Shown in pieces: positions 51,863 to 64,000 of a DNA stretch of 64,000 nucleotides. The DNA is from Archilochus colubris. Lineage: Eukaryota > Chordata > Aves > Apodiformes > Trochilidae. Under the pieces are notes generated by a model. That model was not told the DNA's origin. It made no database searches and was given only the letters and a program-made list of their open reading frames with translations. A program made the translations under genes and the position numbers. The stretch spans positions 120,202,467 through 120,266,466 of the forward strand of contig CM041084.1 of the NCBI GenBank assembly GCA_023079485.1. The letters run 5' to 3'. Each line of letters opens with the position of its first letter. The first letter of the stretch is position 1.

Positions 51863-52456
51863 CCTCTCCCTCCTCCCTCCCTCCTTCTCTTTCTTCCCTC
51901 CCCTCCCTCCCCTCCCCCTTCTCCCCTCCTTTTCCTCCCTCCCCTTCTCCCTCTCCCTCCTCTCCTTCTCCTCCCTCCTCCCTCCTCCTCCCCTCCCCTC
52001 CCTCCTCCTCCTCCCCCTCCTCCTCCCTCCCTCCTCCCTCCCTCCTCCCCTCCCTCCCCTCCCTCCTCTCTCTCCTCTCCTTCCCTCCCTCTCCTCCTCC
52101 CTCCCTCCCTCCTCCCTCCTCCTCCCTCCCTCCCTCCTCCTTCCCTCCTCCTCCCTCCCTCCTCCCTTCCCTTCCCTTCCCTTCCCTTCCCTTCCCTTCC
52201 CTTCCCTTCCCTTCCTTCCCTTCCCTTCCCTTCCTTCCCTTCCCTTCCCTTCCCTTCCCTTTCCTTCCCTTCCTTCCTTTCCTTCCTTCCTTCCTTTCCT
52301 TTCCTTCCTTCCTTCCTTCCTCCTTCCTTCCTTCCTTTCCTTCCCTTCCCTTTCCTTCCTTCCCTTCCCTTCCCTTCCCTTCCCTTCCCTTCCCTTCCCT
52401 TCCCTTCCCTTCCCTTCCCTTCCCTTCCCTTCCCTTCCCTTCCCTTCCCTTCTCTT
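51863..52456. repeat. 594-nt uninterrupted polypyrimidine tract
   Basis: Every base from 51863 to 52456 is C or T. Internal zones: a C-rich CCT/CCCT part (51863 to about 52165), a CCCTT pentamer part (about 52165-52260), a mixed CCTT tetramer part (about 52260-52360), and a regular CTTCC pentamer array to 52452. The minus strand is pure purine and gives long artefactual Gly/Arg/Glu/Lys open frames. Known chemistry of such mirror-rich tracts allows triplex (H-DNA) formation; the C-rich part has GGG runs on the minus strand. Confidence 0.98.
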
Positions 52457-55400
52457 GAAATCATTTGACCTTCTGCTACTTAATGCCTTTTGCCCCAACA
52501 TTTTTAATTTATTTTTTTCTTTCTGGTCTAAAAGTTTCAGATAGAAGGGCAAAGACATTTAAACAAAAGGAAAACTTGCATATTCTAAGAGATCCTTCTT
52601 CTGTGCTATGTATGTTTTTCAATCAACATGCAGTATTTTCTTTAGCCTCTACCAGCCAGGTGGTCTTTCTTTTCTAACCTGTTTAATCATGGATGACAGT
52701 TTATTGGATGAATGCTTTTGCCTTTCCAATGAGGTGCTCTGACTTCATATTTCAATCTCCATATCTCTTGTAAGCTCTCTCAAGTGATTGATTAAAACAG
52801 CTATATATTTATGGCCTACATAAATGATAACTTATTATAACATTCTAAAGCATCTCAAGCATGCAAAACTGAGGGTGAAATTCTGGCCTCACAACAGCAA
52901 AACTCTTATAATTTCTGAGGGGCTGAGATTTCACTCCAAAGATGAAGAGAAATTATTTATGGTGGCACAAGGAAATATAACTATGAATAATTTGATGAAA
53001 TTAAGATGGAATAAATTCCTATTGGTGAGATATATTATGTCAGGGATCAGTATATCAAGGGAAGTAATGGCAGATCTATAGATTCAGACATTTTAAACTA
53101 GCTCTGAAGAAGGACTAGATAGTAATACAGTGAGAAACTTACTTAATGGACTGCTTAATAGATTCAAACTCTCCAGTATTTATAGTACAGAAGAGCTCCT
53201 ATTGCTGCATGCTTTTCTCATTTCAGTTAATTTTCCTAATAAAATAAAACTTATAGTCAACCTAATGCATTTTTATATGTGCATGTTTGGAATTAAGTGA
53301 TCAAATTGGATCCTATTTGAGAGAAGCTTGAGGCTTTGGAAGCTCAAGACTTACTATAAGTGTCATAGAAAGAAGCAGATAGAAGAAAGCAGGCATTATT
53401 AATAGCTTTGATGAAAACTTAATAAGACAGCAGAGAATACATATGACAGAGAAATTCTAATAACCAGTTTTAGAATCATAGAATTTTCATTCATTCCATC
53501 TTTCGCTGAATTTTTTTAAAAAATCATTTTTATTGCTAAATACAATTCAATTGATAGAAAACAATTCAGTAATACAGATTCAGTGTTTTGCATGTAAGCT
53601 TGCTACCACAAATGTATGCTGTAAACTGGTATTTTCCCAATAGAAACAATATGAGAGTCCAGATGCATCATCTGATATGGCTTTGAGACATCAGACTGGT
53701 ATAGAAGGGAAATTTAATTTTAGGATATATTATTTAAGCTGTCTTTGGTAAAGAAACATTTATATTTGTAATAAAATGTCAAATATCTATCAAATGTTTG
53801 AGAAGTCTGAAGGTCATATCTTACTCAGACCTGACAGAACTGCTCTTATGAGTTTTCAAAACCATGTCCAGTCTGGCGTTGTTTCTCAATGCTAATCCTA
53901 CACTACCTTTTCAGAGCAAATAAACCCCAAAACTTTACTTTGCCATTACATTTTTAATTATTTCATACCATTTCCTTTCCATTTTCCTTTTCTTCTGTTC
54001 CGGATGAAATACATTATTCTCCTGAGAACACTTCAGAAGCTGTGACTTTTGCTTATCCATATCTCACAAACTCTGGTTTGCTATGTACTGCCCAATATGT
54101 ATAATATAATGTTACTAAAGTAGTGTGGGGGTTAAAATCAATGAAATCAGGGAAAATGTAAAAATATCTGCTAGAAACAGGATGCTTTATTATTTGTAGC
54201 AATCAATGTGACTTGAAACAACTCAGGAAGGTAATGCACTGGGTTCTTTGTGAGGGAAATGTGTTCTATCATGGACAGAGGTCTCTAGATGAAGTAATTT
54301 CTGTTTCTCATTTCTTTCCCTGCTTTCTCAAGAAGTGGAGTTGAGGCTTATCTTTTCCATATATTTACAGCCAGGGATGTGACACGGCCATGAAAAAGTA
54401 AATCTTCTTGGACTGTCTGAGGTATCACCAGGCGAGAGAGCTGAACCATTGAAATTCCCACAGTTGGGTTTGGATCTGGATCCTAATCACTAACAAATTA
54501 AATATTTACCATTACCTCTTTCTGAGTCTTTTTAATCTGTGCTTTTACTAGAAGAGGGAAGCTGTTTATCTATCCTTCTAAAGGCTGTGAATCGTAGCTT
54601 AATACCACTGTAGATTTCTTCTATTTCTCCATTTCTGCTCACCATTAAACCATACAGAGAATAGCTGTTAGCTTGATGTCTGATAGTCCTTATTAGTTCT
54701 GTTTCCTCTTTGACAGATAAAGAAAGGGAGTTTAAAAAAGAGGCTTGCAACATATTATGTAGAATGTAAGGGCAAACTTATGAACATAATTTTTAAGGGT
54801 TCGTCTGATTTAGATTAATTTCCAGATGAAGTCACTTCCGACTGGGGTAGATTTACCCTCAGTGAAGGAAGCATTTTTAGTCCTACTCTTTGGTCATCAT
54901 CCAGGAAGTTTCTGGGCATTTTGGTACAGTTTAGGGAAGTCAGCACTTTCATGGCACTGTCCCTCATCCAATCTGAAACCAAACAAAATACACCTAAATG
55001 CAGACAGCTGAAGTTTTTGCAAACAGCTCAGAACTGGAAAGTTGAAATACAGATGCAATTGTACAGAAACATATACCTGTGTAACCTATGAAGAAAAATA
55101 TGACAAGAACAAGTGTGGCATTTATTACAGCTGAAATACTAAGATGGGTTACAGTCTCTAGTACAATCTCTTTTTTTTTTTTTTTTTTGGTTAAGGAGCA
55201 ACCTGTCCTGAATTGGGCAGAGCACATTAAACAGGAGTCTCTTATTTTCAACCCAACCTGCACTTTTCTCAGGTATAAATTTATCTTTAGCTGTTCAACC
55301 CCACTATTTTTGCAGTTTTCATCTTAAAATTCCATACAATGCTCTCCTTGCTAACTGATAATTTTAGATCTTCCTGACTGTATTGCCAAACTCAGTAAAC

Positions 55401-58400
55401 AATGACATAATTTAAGTTTTTTATGCCATTAAGATAATATTTTGTTGAGTCTGTGCAGCAAAGACATGACAGTTTCTGTAGCCTATGGTGCAAAGTGTCA
55501 ATGCAAAGAATGAAGAGTCTTTGATTTTACAGATTGAAAGATCAAGCACTAAGTGGTTTTATGCATTTAAATTACTTACACAGGGTAAACAGCTTTCTGA
55601 CTGTCATATATTAAAAAAAAACAGATTTGCGCTAGCACATTCCTATCCTAAGTAAGGTTTCTAAAATGCTGCAGTATTACCTTATCTGAAAGTTATTTAT
55701 CTTCCACAATCATCTTTCTTATGTACTAAAAAATTGCATCAGTTAGGCAGATTTTAACTGGTGCTTAACTTTCTAGTGACAACTGAGGAGAAAAGGAAAA
55801 AAAATATTGAAAAGAATCAAAACACCTCTAAATTTTTCCTTTTTTTAAAATTTTTTTACTTTTTTTCACTTTTTAACTTTTACATTTCCAAAACAAAATT
55901 ATGCAAAAATATCTGATTTATGTATTTAATTTTGCCTCAGTACCAGAGAAAATAGAAATATTTTAATCATATTTCACAGTAGTCTGGCAGCACTAAATGA
56001 AAGGAGAAGCTTCTAATCAAACAAGAAGGAAAATTTTCCCACATCTGTGCAACTCCTTGCAACAGGACACTGTAGGTGCATTTGAAAAAAAACTAGAGAA
56101 ATGGATGGAAGATGTTTCTGATTTCCAGAAATAAGGGATATTTGATTGATTTATACTAAATAGAAGTTGAAATTGTCTCAGAATTTTTTTTAAAGACTTT
56201 AAAAGTCAAACAATTAGAAATGTGACAGATCTCATCAAGATCAGATATTATTTATCATGTCAGCACTATAAAGCTCTCATCAATCATCAAAATTTAATCT
56301 CAAACCAAGACAGCTTCAAAACGCTCCTCCTAGACCAGCAAACTACAAATAATTCAGCCCTTTGCCCCAGCTTTTAATATGGCCTTCTGGTGTGAATCAT
56401 GATTATATTCTTCCTTTGTAGTCCTTGATAATTTAAAATAGTAGGCTTAGCATTAGAAAAAGAAAAATAATAATCCTGATTTCATTCATTGCATTATTAT
56501 GTAAAAAACAGTTGTGAGTTTTGGCCAGGTCCCCAGTTGTACACATTTCCCACAAGCCTTTCAGCCCCCAGGGATTCCTCAGAGCTCAGATGGCACAACC
56601 CATTATGCACCAACACCAAGAAGGTCCCTGAAGAATCTGAGTAATTGAAGAGATAGACCAAGGTATCAAAATAAGGTTGCTATGCTCCTTAGAGTAATTA
56701 TGTTTTAAAATTAGTGCCAATAGGATCTTAAAACGCATTATGAAAAGATAAACTAGAAAAAAAAAGTGATTCTGAGCAAATCCATATTGATGCAGGCAAA
56801 AACTTTAATAAACTGTAGTGATATTGAGGTGTTTCTCTTCATACCTTTCTGCTTAGGTTTCACAGAGAATGTGTTGACTCCATATTTTCATTTTACATCC
56901 CAAATGAAAGGTATTCCTTGCATATAGTCTGATCTAACTCCCGTGGTCCTCCATGGAGGTCAGACTGTCTCCTAGCCCAGGAGCAATGAAGAATTTAATG
57001 TCAGAAAGGTTTAGACCCTTAATCTTTCTTCTGGTTTGGACATTAGTCTTTTCTGATGGCCAGGATTTGTGAATTCCTTTTGTCAATGAACTACTGAAAT
57101 TTGTTCCATGATTCCTCTTTGCTCCGGTTTTATACATCAGACAATTGTTGCTCTCATTTAGGTTGGTTTCTTGCATCTTATAGTTTCCCAAGGTTGGCTT
57201 ACTTTGCATGTATGATTTTCATGTTCCTAATACAAAAGTGAATGTGTTGAGTACTACTTCCAATCTGCAGTGTGTCTGTTCTCCCTAATGACTCCTGTAG
57301 CCTGAGTGTGTCTTTGGAAGACTTGCACTACAGAACCTGCAGAATCAACATCAAGAACATTCTGTGGAGTAATTCCTATTTCAATATTTCTTTGTTGAAA
57401 ATTATGCCTGGCATGCATACAATCTAGACAAAGGCTGGAAATGGAGGAGAAGGAAGGAAATTATAAAATAACCAATGCTTTAAAAAATCTGTAGAAGTCT
57501 GGATTTTTTTATACCGCACATAGAAAATATGAGATATGTGTTCACTTCATTGCTGTATTGGCACCTCTGACAACAATAACCACAGAAACCTCAGAAAATA
57601 AATGGCTAGTCTAGAATTTCAATGAATAATCTTTGGGGAAAAAAAAAAACGAACTGTGGAGATATAACTGTATGTGCATGCATATAGTCACGTTGGAGAG
57701 AGGCTTTGATCTTAAAGTAGGGGTTGTTTTACTAGACTGTGTGTCCCATACCATACTGGTATGTAAGTAAAATTTTAATTGAAAGACAATCTTCATGAAA
57801 ACTGATATTTCCCTTACAGAATGGCTCCCCTGAGACCTGGAGCTTATTCAAGAGTTTTAAATTCCAGATGAGAAATATTTTACTTTGACCTACTAGAGCA
57901 GTGTATTGAAAATTATTTCCTTCCTTTACTACATTTCACATAAAACAGTCAGTACTGTCAGGTTTTTTAGCTTTGTAGGTTTGATTTCAGAATCTGTGTT
58001 TTAATAAACTATCAATAAACTAAACCATTACTATTACTACTGCTACACTAGCTGCAGTTGGTTTTGCTTGACTTCACTCAAGTAAAACCTACGTGGGGAA
58101 GAAAGATTTCAGCCTGTTTAGTGATTGAAGGATTTTGTTTCTGTTATTAAAAAGTCATTTATAGAGATCTGTAAATGTACACATCATTTTAAAATTGTGT
58201 TACAAGATACATACCTTGCCCTGAAGTGCCTATAGTCTAAGATACAAAAAAAGATAAATGAAGACCAGGCTCAGGAAAACAATTTATACAGAGTGTGGTA
58301 TGAGGAATAAGAATGAGGTGGATAGGAAGGGAAAATTGCTAGAACTGCTCCTTGTTGAAGGCCAGAGCTTGTGGAAGATGGAAATGGTGATAAGGATTTG

Positions 58401-60572
58401 GAGACCGACTCAGTGCACAATCTGACCTGTGACATATATTTCTGAATAAAAAGGAAAATAAAAGCGGAAACAGGAGAAGGAAATAGGAATAAAATAAAGT
58501 AAAAGGCCTAGGAAGAACAGAGGCAAGTGAGTGAGAATGGCAGACCTTGAGGTTTTGGTCAGAATCATTTTATGTTGCCTTCTGCCTGTGATAATGTTAC
58601 ATAGGAATTTAACTAGGCATGTGGCAAAGAATTTTTCCAACTTGACACAATACATTGAGCTGAAAATGTTTCCTACACTGCCAGCACTGCTTATTTTTTT
58701 TACCAAACAGTTTATTTCAATCAGTGTGAGTTAATTTCCCCAAAAGACACAGAGTCATCAGTCTAATCGTGGGTGTGAGTCTTCCTCTCATCATTGCTGG
58801 CTCTTCCTTAAAACCTACTGCTCAAACTCCTCTTTACGGAGGAAAAACCAGGGTGCAACCTTTACTCCTTCAATCCAAAGATGTTTTCTAGCACTTCTTC
58901 TAACCTTTGTTCCTGTCAGTCAGCTTCTGTCTTTGGGTCTAGCATAATCACGAGCCTTGAAGGATTCAATATCAAGAGCATTTTATTTCCTTGGTGCCAC
59001 ACTTTGCCACAATGCTTATTGAATAAACATTGACATCTTATTCAAAATATGCTGTGTTCTTATTCTGGAGACTTTATCTGTGCCCACATATGGCATTTAG
59101 CTGTGACTGTGCTACAAGGGTGTCTTTCTAACCCAAATACCCAACAGCACTCAGAGGGTGTTGCTCTGTCTGTGATTACTGATTGCCATCAAGCCTTCCT
59201 CTGTACACTGAATATCAGGTAGCTAAACATAGGCCTCTTACTTAGTCCACAAAATAGGGCAGGTACTTTCTCAGGAGCTGAAAGTTGGCCTCTAGAGGAA
59301 CACAACTGCTTCCAAGGACTGTGTCTGGAGTGGAGGTTCCCTAACTGAGGCCCCTACCCTAAATCCTGGTAGCCTGCTGGCAGGAATCCCTGCTGCAGTG
59401 GGAGTCGGACCTGTCAGGGCTTTCTCTTCTTCTGCCTGTCTGTAATAACTTGATGTATAACTAATGAGACATTATTTCTATACTTATTTAGTGTTATTAC
59501 AGTTTTATGAACTTATGAATGAAATATTTACTGAAAAGGTAGAAGGCTTAACAGTCTTGCATGCCTGCTCTAGAAAATGTTAGGTTTAGGCAAAAAAAAA
59601 TGTGCTTATTCATGTAGTTGGAACACAAGAAGGGTATTTGAAATATAAGTCTAGACATTTTTGCAAACTGTTAAAGAAATGTACAAGTGAAAAAATTGGT
59701 TTTGGAATGCAAATGGGCTTTGAAGGAAGTTAACCTGGAAATTATCTTAAGGAACAAAAGTGCAATCTGCAACCACAAATACCAATTTTTACATTTTTAA
59801 CCCATTCAAGCAATACTTTTTAGCTGTGGTACAAGGATAAAAAAGGTAATCAGGAAAGGAATGCTTATAACTTTTTTCCCTATTTAAGAATTCAAGACAA
59901 TCTGTCTTTCCTTTATGGAAGCATTAATTAGAAACAATGTCCCCAAACATGTTCCAGTTTCATTATTCAGACTCAAAACTTGATATTTATTCTAAGAACC
60001 AGAAAGAAATCTATGAGATTACACCTCTGATTCTGAATATTTAAGTTTTCTTAATAAAGATTTTTTGGTTCTGTAAAAAACACTATTGCAAAAGGTAAAA
60101 ATACTCAATTTACTTTCTTTACCATATGTCTATTTTAGCTTAATTTTTCAGCCATCAGGAGCAATCTCTCTTTTTTTTTTTCCTAAAAAGGCTAATAAAA
60201 AAGTAATATACATTACCAAAGTAGAGAATCTTTGAGGGTTTTATTTCCCTGGCATCTGATCTGTGTCTTTAAGTTAGCTCTGCCCAGTAAAACTAAATTA
60301 TAAAACAAAGAGAAACAATTTATTAAAAAGATAGACATGTAATGTTTAACCTGGCTGTATTTCTCAGTATCAAGTAAATACTGTTATAAAGGATTACTGT
60401 TTACATAGCCAACTCCAAAATTAAAATAAACCAACTCCTGCAAAACTGGTTCAGACATTAGTCAAAGAGCAATCACAGACTGTGACTTGAAAACACACAG
60501 TGTCTCTTTTTTTTCTCAAATATATGGATTCAAATCGACTTTATTTTCATCTTTTTGTCTCCATCATGTATC

Positions 60573-60604
60573 AGATAATAGATAATCAGATAATCAGATA
60601 ATAC
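60573..60604. repeat. AGATAATC short tandem repeat
   Basis: AGATAAT units spaced by A or C: four units between 60573 and 60604. Imperfect 7-8 bp microsatellite. Confidence 0.9.
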
Positions 60605-61413
60605 AGAATTTTTGTAGTTTGTTACTTAGTTGTTAGCAAAACAAAATATCTTCAAAGAGTTTCTTATATCTTGTGTGATTTGAAGGATCTGGATTGCACA
60701 AACTAAGTTACAAACTGGATTCTGCAACTGGCAGATTGGTGGTACTGTCATCTCAGTGGTGGCTGTAAAAGCAAAAATCCCACCAAGGTAACTGAATGCA
60801 GTAAGCTTTACTCAAATATAATTCTGGTGGCAAGACTACTCAAATTCTTAGAAAGATTCAGATGCTAAAGGGTTACAGGCTGTGCTGCACTAGCAGAACT
60901 TGATCTCTTATCCAGAAATTGATTCCGGACACAGTCAGGCCAAAATGTAGCATACAATAAAACAGACACCAGCAATTTGTGTGTGCATGTGTTTGCATTA
61001 AGGTAATCATTCCTGAGTAATAAACATTATATTGGTGGTAAGACTAGTCCAAATCATGAATATGCCTGAAAACTGGGCCTTTTGCTACATCTGGAAACCA
61101 CACTGGTATATGTTCTAAACACTGAGGAATTTGAGACCAAGTTTCAATTTTTATGTTGCAGTCCCAGGGAAGAAAAATCTGCAAAGACCTGACTTACTAT
61201 TGTCTGTAATAGGCATAGAAGCCATACATCACTGCTGGTTTAGTTTTGGAAGAAACTGGAGGAAGAGAGTGACTCTGAAACACTAACAGGCACATATGAA
61301 TTATATGCAGCCAACACAGGAACAGGAGAATGGTTAGATAGATAACTCTTGGGAAAAGAATATTCCTTTTCCTTATATGTTGCCATCATCTGTAGTCGTG
61401 ATTGAAAAAGCTC

Positions 61414-61431
61414 ATAAATAAATAAATAAAT
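61414..61431. repeat. (AAAT)n microsatellite
   Basis: About four AAAT units in a row, ATAAATAAATAAATAAAT, ending before GACTAC. Confidence 0.95.
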
Positions 61432-61579
61432 GACTACAAAACTTGTAACTGCAAATAAAGTAATGGTTTTCAAATTATATATTTGTGGAAGTTTTCAGAT
61501 TATATATTTAAGTAGTAATTGTTGGAACACCATTATATTTTTTAAAGTATGCTGAGCTGCTTTATGAAAAATATTGAAA

Positions 61580-62050
61580 CCAGGTGGAAGGATGGGATCC
61601 TTCTCCTCTACTCAGCGTTGGTGAGGCCACAACTGAAGTGCTGCCCATTTCTGGGATGCCCAGCAAAAGAAAGACATGGATGTACTGGAGACAGCCCAAA
61701 ATCAGGCCACAGTGATGATCAAGGGACTGGAGCTTCTTTTGTATGAGGAGAGGTTGAGGGATCTGGGACTGTTAAGCCTGGAGAAGAGGTTGCTGAAAGA
61801 GATATTAAAAATGTCTATAAATGCCTGAAAGAAGGGTGCAAAAAGGACAGGGCCAGGGTCTTTTCAGTGGTTCCCCAGTGAGAAGATGGCAATGGGTACA
61901 AACTGAAACACAGGGAATAAACATTAGGAAAAAACATAGGAAAAAACATTTTACTGTGACAAGGGTTGCCCAGAGAGATTGTGGAGTCTCCATCCTTGGA
62001 AATATCCATAACATACCTAGATACAGTTGTGCAGGTTTAGGAGCTGGAAG
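61580..62050 (+). mobile_element. CR1-type LINE, 3' region, sense orientation
   Basis: The only plus-strand CR1 in the window. GTTGGTGAGGCCAC at 61617-61630 and TTCTGGGATGCCCAG (about 61649) are CR1 ORF2 3' coding sequence. TATGAGGAGAGGTTGAGGGA (about 61742), CTGGAGAAGAGG (about 61779), ATAAATGCCTGAAAGAAGGG (about 61817), GGTTGCCCAGAGAGATTGTG (about 61964) and GAGTCTCCATCCTTGGAAAT (about 61984) follow in order. Frames are broken. The usual GGACTAGATGATCT-type end and octamer tail are not seen; the copy fades near 62050, just before the hairpin at 62081. Confidence 0.9.
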
Positions 62051-64000
62051 GATCTACATATATCTAGATATATCTGGATATTTTTACTAGATAGATCTAG
62101 TAAAAAACTGAATGCTTCAGGTAGCCTTCCTTGGCATTGTAGTCAACAAGTACAGGATAGTCCTTTTTTATACTACTAAAATAGTATAGAAAGTATCTCC
62201 TTAATATCTTAAGGAGGCCACTCACAACCAGCCCACCCATAACTCGTGGTCATGACCCACAGAGACCCTTAGCCATGTTGTGAATTGCTTAGACATTGGC
62301 AGTTGCCTTGTAGCAAAAGCAGATCCCAGGGAACATCTCCTCTAATAGTGTCACAATGTAGGCAACTGGAATAAAAGGCTCTGCAGACCAAAAGGCACCA
62401 ATTTTTCAGTAAATTCTTTGATTCAGGAGTTCAAGCTGTTGAATTAAATATAAACATTAAGCTGTCCTTACTTCTGTGAAGAAGTGTGACAAGTCCATTT
62501 CTTGGTTGTTGGATACCCACCACTCCTTGGAACCAGGACACTCACAGGAGAACATAAATGGAAGGTACATGGCTATAGATATGACTGATTTTGTATTAGT
62601 GTTCTGTAAGGGTTTTCTTCACTGAATTTACTGGTCTTTGATGTCACCTTAATGTCTTCACTGAATCATAACTGGTTTGGAAGTAAAATGGCCCCAGAAT
62701 AAAAGCAAAAATATCCTATTTTAGTAGAGAAGTACTAGTTTCTTACATCTTTTACGTCAGGCAAGATTTTATTTTCCAAAGACTCAGTAACTGCCACATG
62801 AAGACAGAAAATCTGAGATTAAGTCACACAAAATCTTTCAAGGATATAAAACATGGACTGAGATACACATAGCAAATCAAAGTGAAGTAGCTGCTGAAAT
62901 AACAATGCAGTGGAGAATTTCTCCCCAGTTTTCTGATGGCAGATCTGATAAAGTTTATAAAGGGATTTCAGGTACACATTAGAGACCAATGGAAGAGAAT
63001 GGTAAAATGCATATCAGAAGGCAGAAAGAGTATAACTTGCGAATCACAAAAAAAAAATATTAATAATCCAATATTTATAATTTTTAATAAATTCATAAAC
63101 AAATCTAGATCAAGGATTATCAATTTTTTTCGAGCGTAGCCTTTTACATGTGCTATGAAAACTGCAACAACAAGACTATAGCAAAGACCAGGTGGGAAAA
63201 TCTACTTGTCTTTCTCCCATCCTAGAGAGAAAAGAAAGTTCCTGATTTCACCTTGGTAAGGACATGACAGAATGTCCTATAGTTTTGAGACATAATGAAA
63301 CCATCAGAAAAACAGTTCTAAGTTATTAGTTTGGGCTACCCCAGATGACATGGAGATTACTGAGATCTGTGACCCTAGTTTGAGACTCAATGTCATACAG
63401 ATTTGGTAGGCTGCAAGAGATCCAAGACTTTCTCTGGCTGCCAGGTATTCTTCCTCTCCGTAATTAGCTAAAAATGAACTTTTAAGATAGTGTTAACTTA
63501 CCTTTCTTCATGATATACTTTATGTCTCCCTAGCACCACAGTACTTTAACCAAACCATACAAATGGGGTTGGGTCTAGTACTGAACAAAAGTGATGAATA
63601 TGTGGTCTGCATATGACAGTTAGAGTAGTGAGTTTAAGCTAATTCCAACTAAAATATTGAAGTAAAAAAATATAATTGTTTCATATGAAGTAAAAGTTAA
63701 ACATATTAAAATGGAAACCATCATATTTCAGACGCCTATGCTACAGGCATTATTTCTAGTAGTTTTTATGTTGACAGTTTAGATCTCAAGGGCTAGTTTG
63801 TAGTAACAGTGCATTTAACATTTAAATTAGATTAAGATGGAGAAAACCACCTATAAATCTAAAACTGTACATTGAGCATGTAAGCGTTGCATCTGCAATC
63901 CTTATGTGTGAGTATATTCTGATATGAAGTGGAATACAGAGTTGAGAAAAACTCTTTTGCAAATTACTCAAACATACCCCAATTACTATTATAACACTTT
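62051..64000. other. Intergenic, no gene seen
   Basis: AT-rich DNA to the window edge. It contains the inverted repeat at 62081-62106 and a poly(A)-rich spot near 63050. No exon or RNA gene recognised. Confidence 0.55.
62081..62106. repeat. Perfect inverted repeat, 12-bp arms, 2-nt spacer
   Basis: Left arm TTTTTACTAGAT (62081-62092), spacer AG, right arm ATCTAGTAAAAA (62095-62106). It is preceded by an ATATCTAGATATATCTGGATA-like run (about 62060-62080) rich in the same TCTAGAT word, and sits about 30 bp past the end of the plus-strand CR1. Confidence 0.96.

Larger units (their letters stand above)
52457..61579. other. Intergenic, no gene seen
   Basis: About 9.1 kb between the polypyrimidine tract and the plus-strand CR1. 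Short simple sequences only: a run of about 18 T at 55172-55189, an AGATAATC-type repeat at 60573-60604 and (AAAT)n at 61414-61431. A GC-richer patch at about 59080-59440 carries no recognised element. Confidence 0.5.

Noticed and set aside
51808..52558. Two long minus-strand open frames (218 and 236 codons) rich in Gly, Arg, Glu and Lys
   Set aside because: They are the translation of the pure purine strand, which rarely contains stop codons. No domain, no splice signals.
53470..53490. AGAATCATAGAAT resembling a CR1 tail
   Set aside because: Too short, with no CR1 body on either side.
3406..64000. Exons of HNF4G, the next gene downstream of CRISPLD1 in other vertebrates
   Set aside because: No nuclear-receptor DNA-binding (paired Cys) or ligand-binding sequence is seen in any frame.
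1..64000. tRNA, rRNA, snRNA genes, CRISPR arrays and operons
   Set aside because: No tRNA B-box, U6-like start or rRNA blocks noticed by eye, no spaced direct-repeat arrays; the window is vertebrate nuclear DNA. A tRNAscan-SE/Rfam run would be decisive for diverged small RNAs.

Overview
The window looks like AT-rich, CpG-poor, intron- and repeat-bearing vertebrate nuclear DNA. The seven CR1-type LINE fragments, several with the 3'-end signature found across bird genomes, and a decayed LTR of a widespread bird endogenous retrovirus type point to a bird. That LTR type is one I associate mainly with non-galliform birds, but the species cannot be fixed from this sequence. There are no bacterial-style operons, and none of the short open frames outside the first 2.7 kb looks like a gene.

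The only protein-coding gene supported is the 3' end of CRISPLD1 on the + strand. A 131-bp penultimate coding exon (540-670) carries the second half of the C-terminal LCCL domain. A 1.95-kb intron (671-2619) follows. The last coding exon (2620-2671) adds 16 complete codons plus the last base of a split serine codon and ends at TGA 2669-2671. A 3'UTR follows; the best polyadenylation signal is the overlapping AATAAATAAA at 3381-3390.

From about 3.4 kb to 64 kb I see no exon. In other vertebrates the next gene downstream of CRISPLD1 is HNF4G, and nothing resembling HNF4G is present, so this is read as the intergenic stretch beyond CRISPLD1. It holds CR1 fragments at about 5.0, 12.1, 15.6, 17.3, 30.6 and 35.2 kb (all - strand) and 61.6 kb (+ strand), and a possible older LINE relic at 36.2-37.15 kb. 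A decayed solo LTR (- strand) lies at 21.1-21.6 kb and a C-rich, G-poor block of unknown origin at 24.3-24.9 kb.

Simple-sequence DNA includes ten perfect TTCCCC units at 32.2 kb, a (TTTTG)n tract at 31.2 kb, (TA)n at 44.4 kb, and an unbroken 594-nt polypyrimidine run at 51,863-52,456. Three strong inverted repeats were found by eye (9386-9408, 45941-45981, 62081-62106). I found no new multi-gene system; the most unusual physical features are the polypyrimidine run and the inverted repeats.
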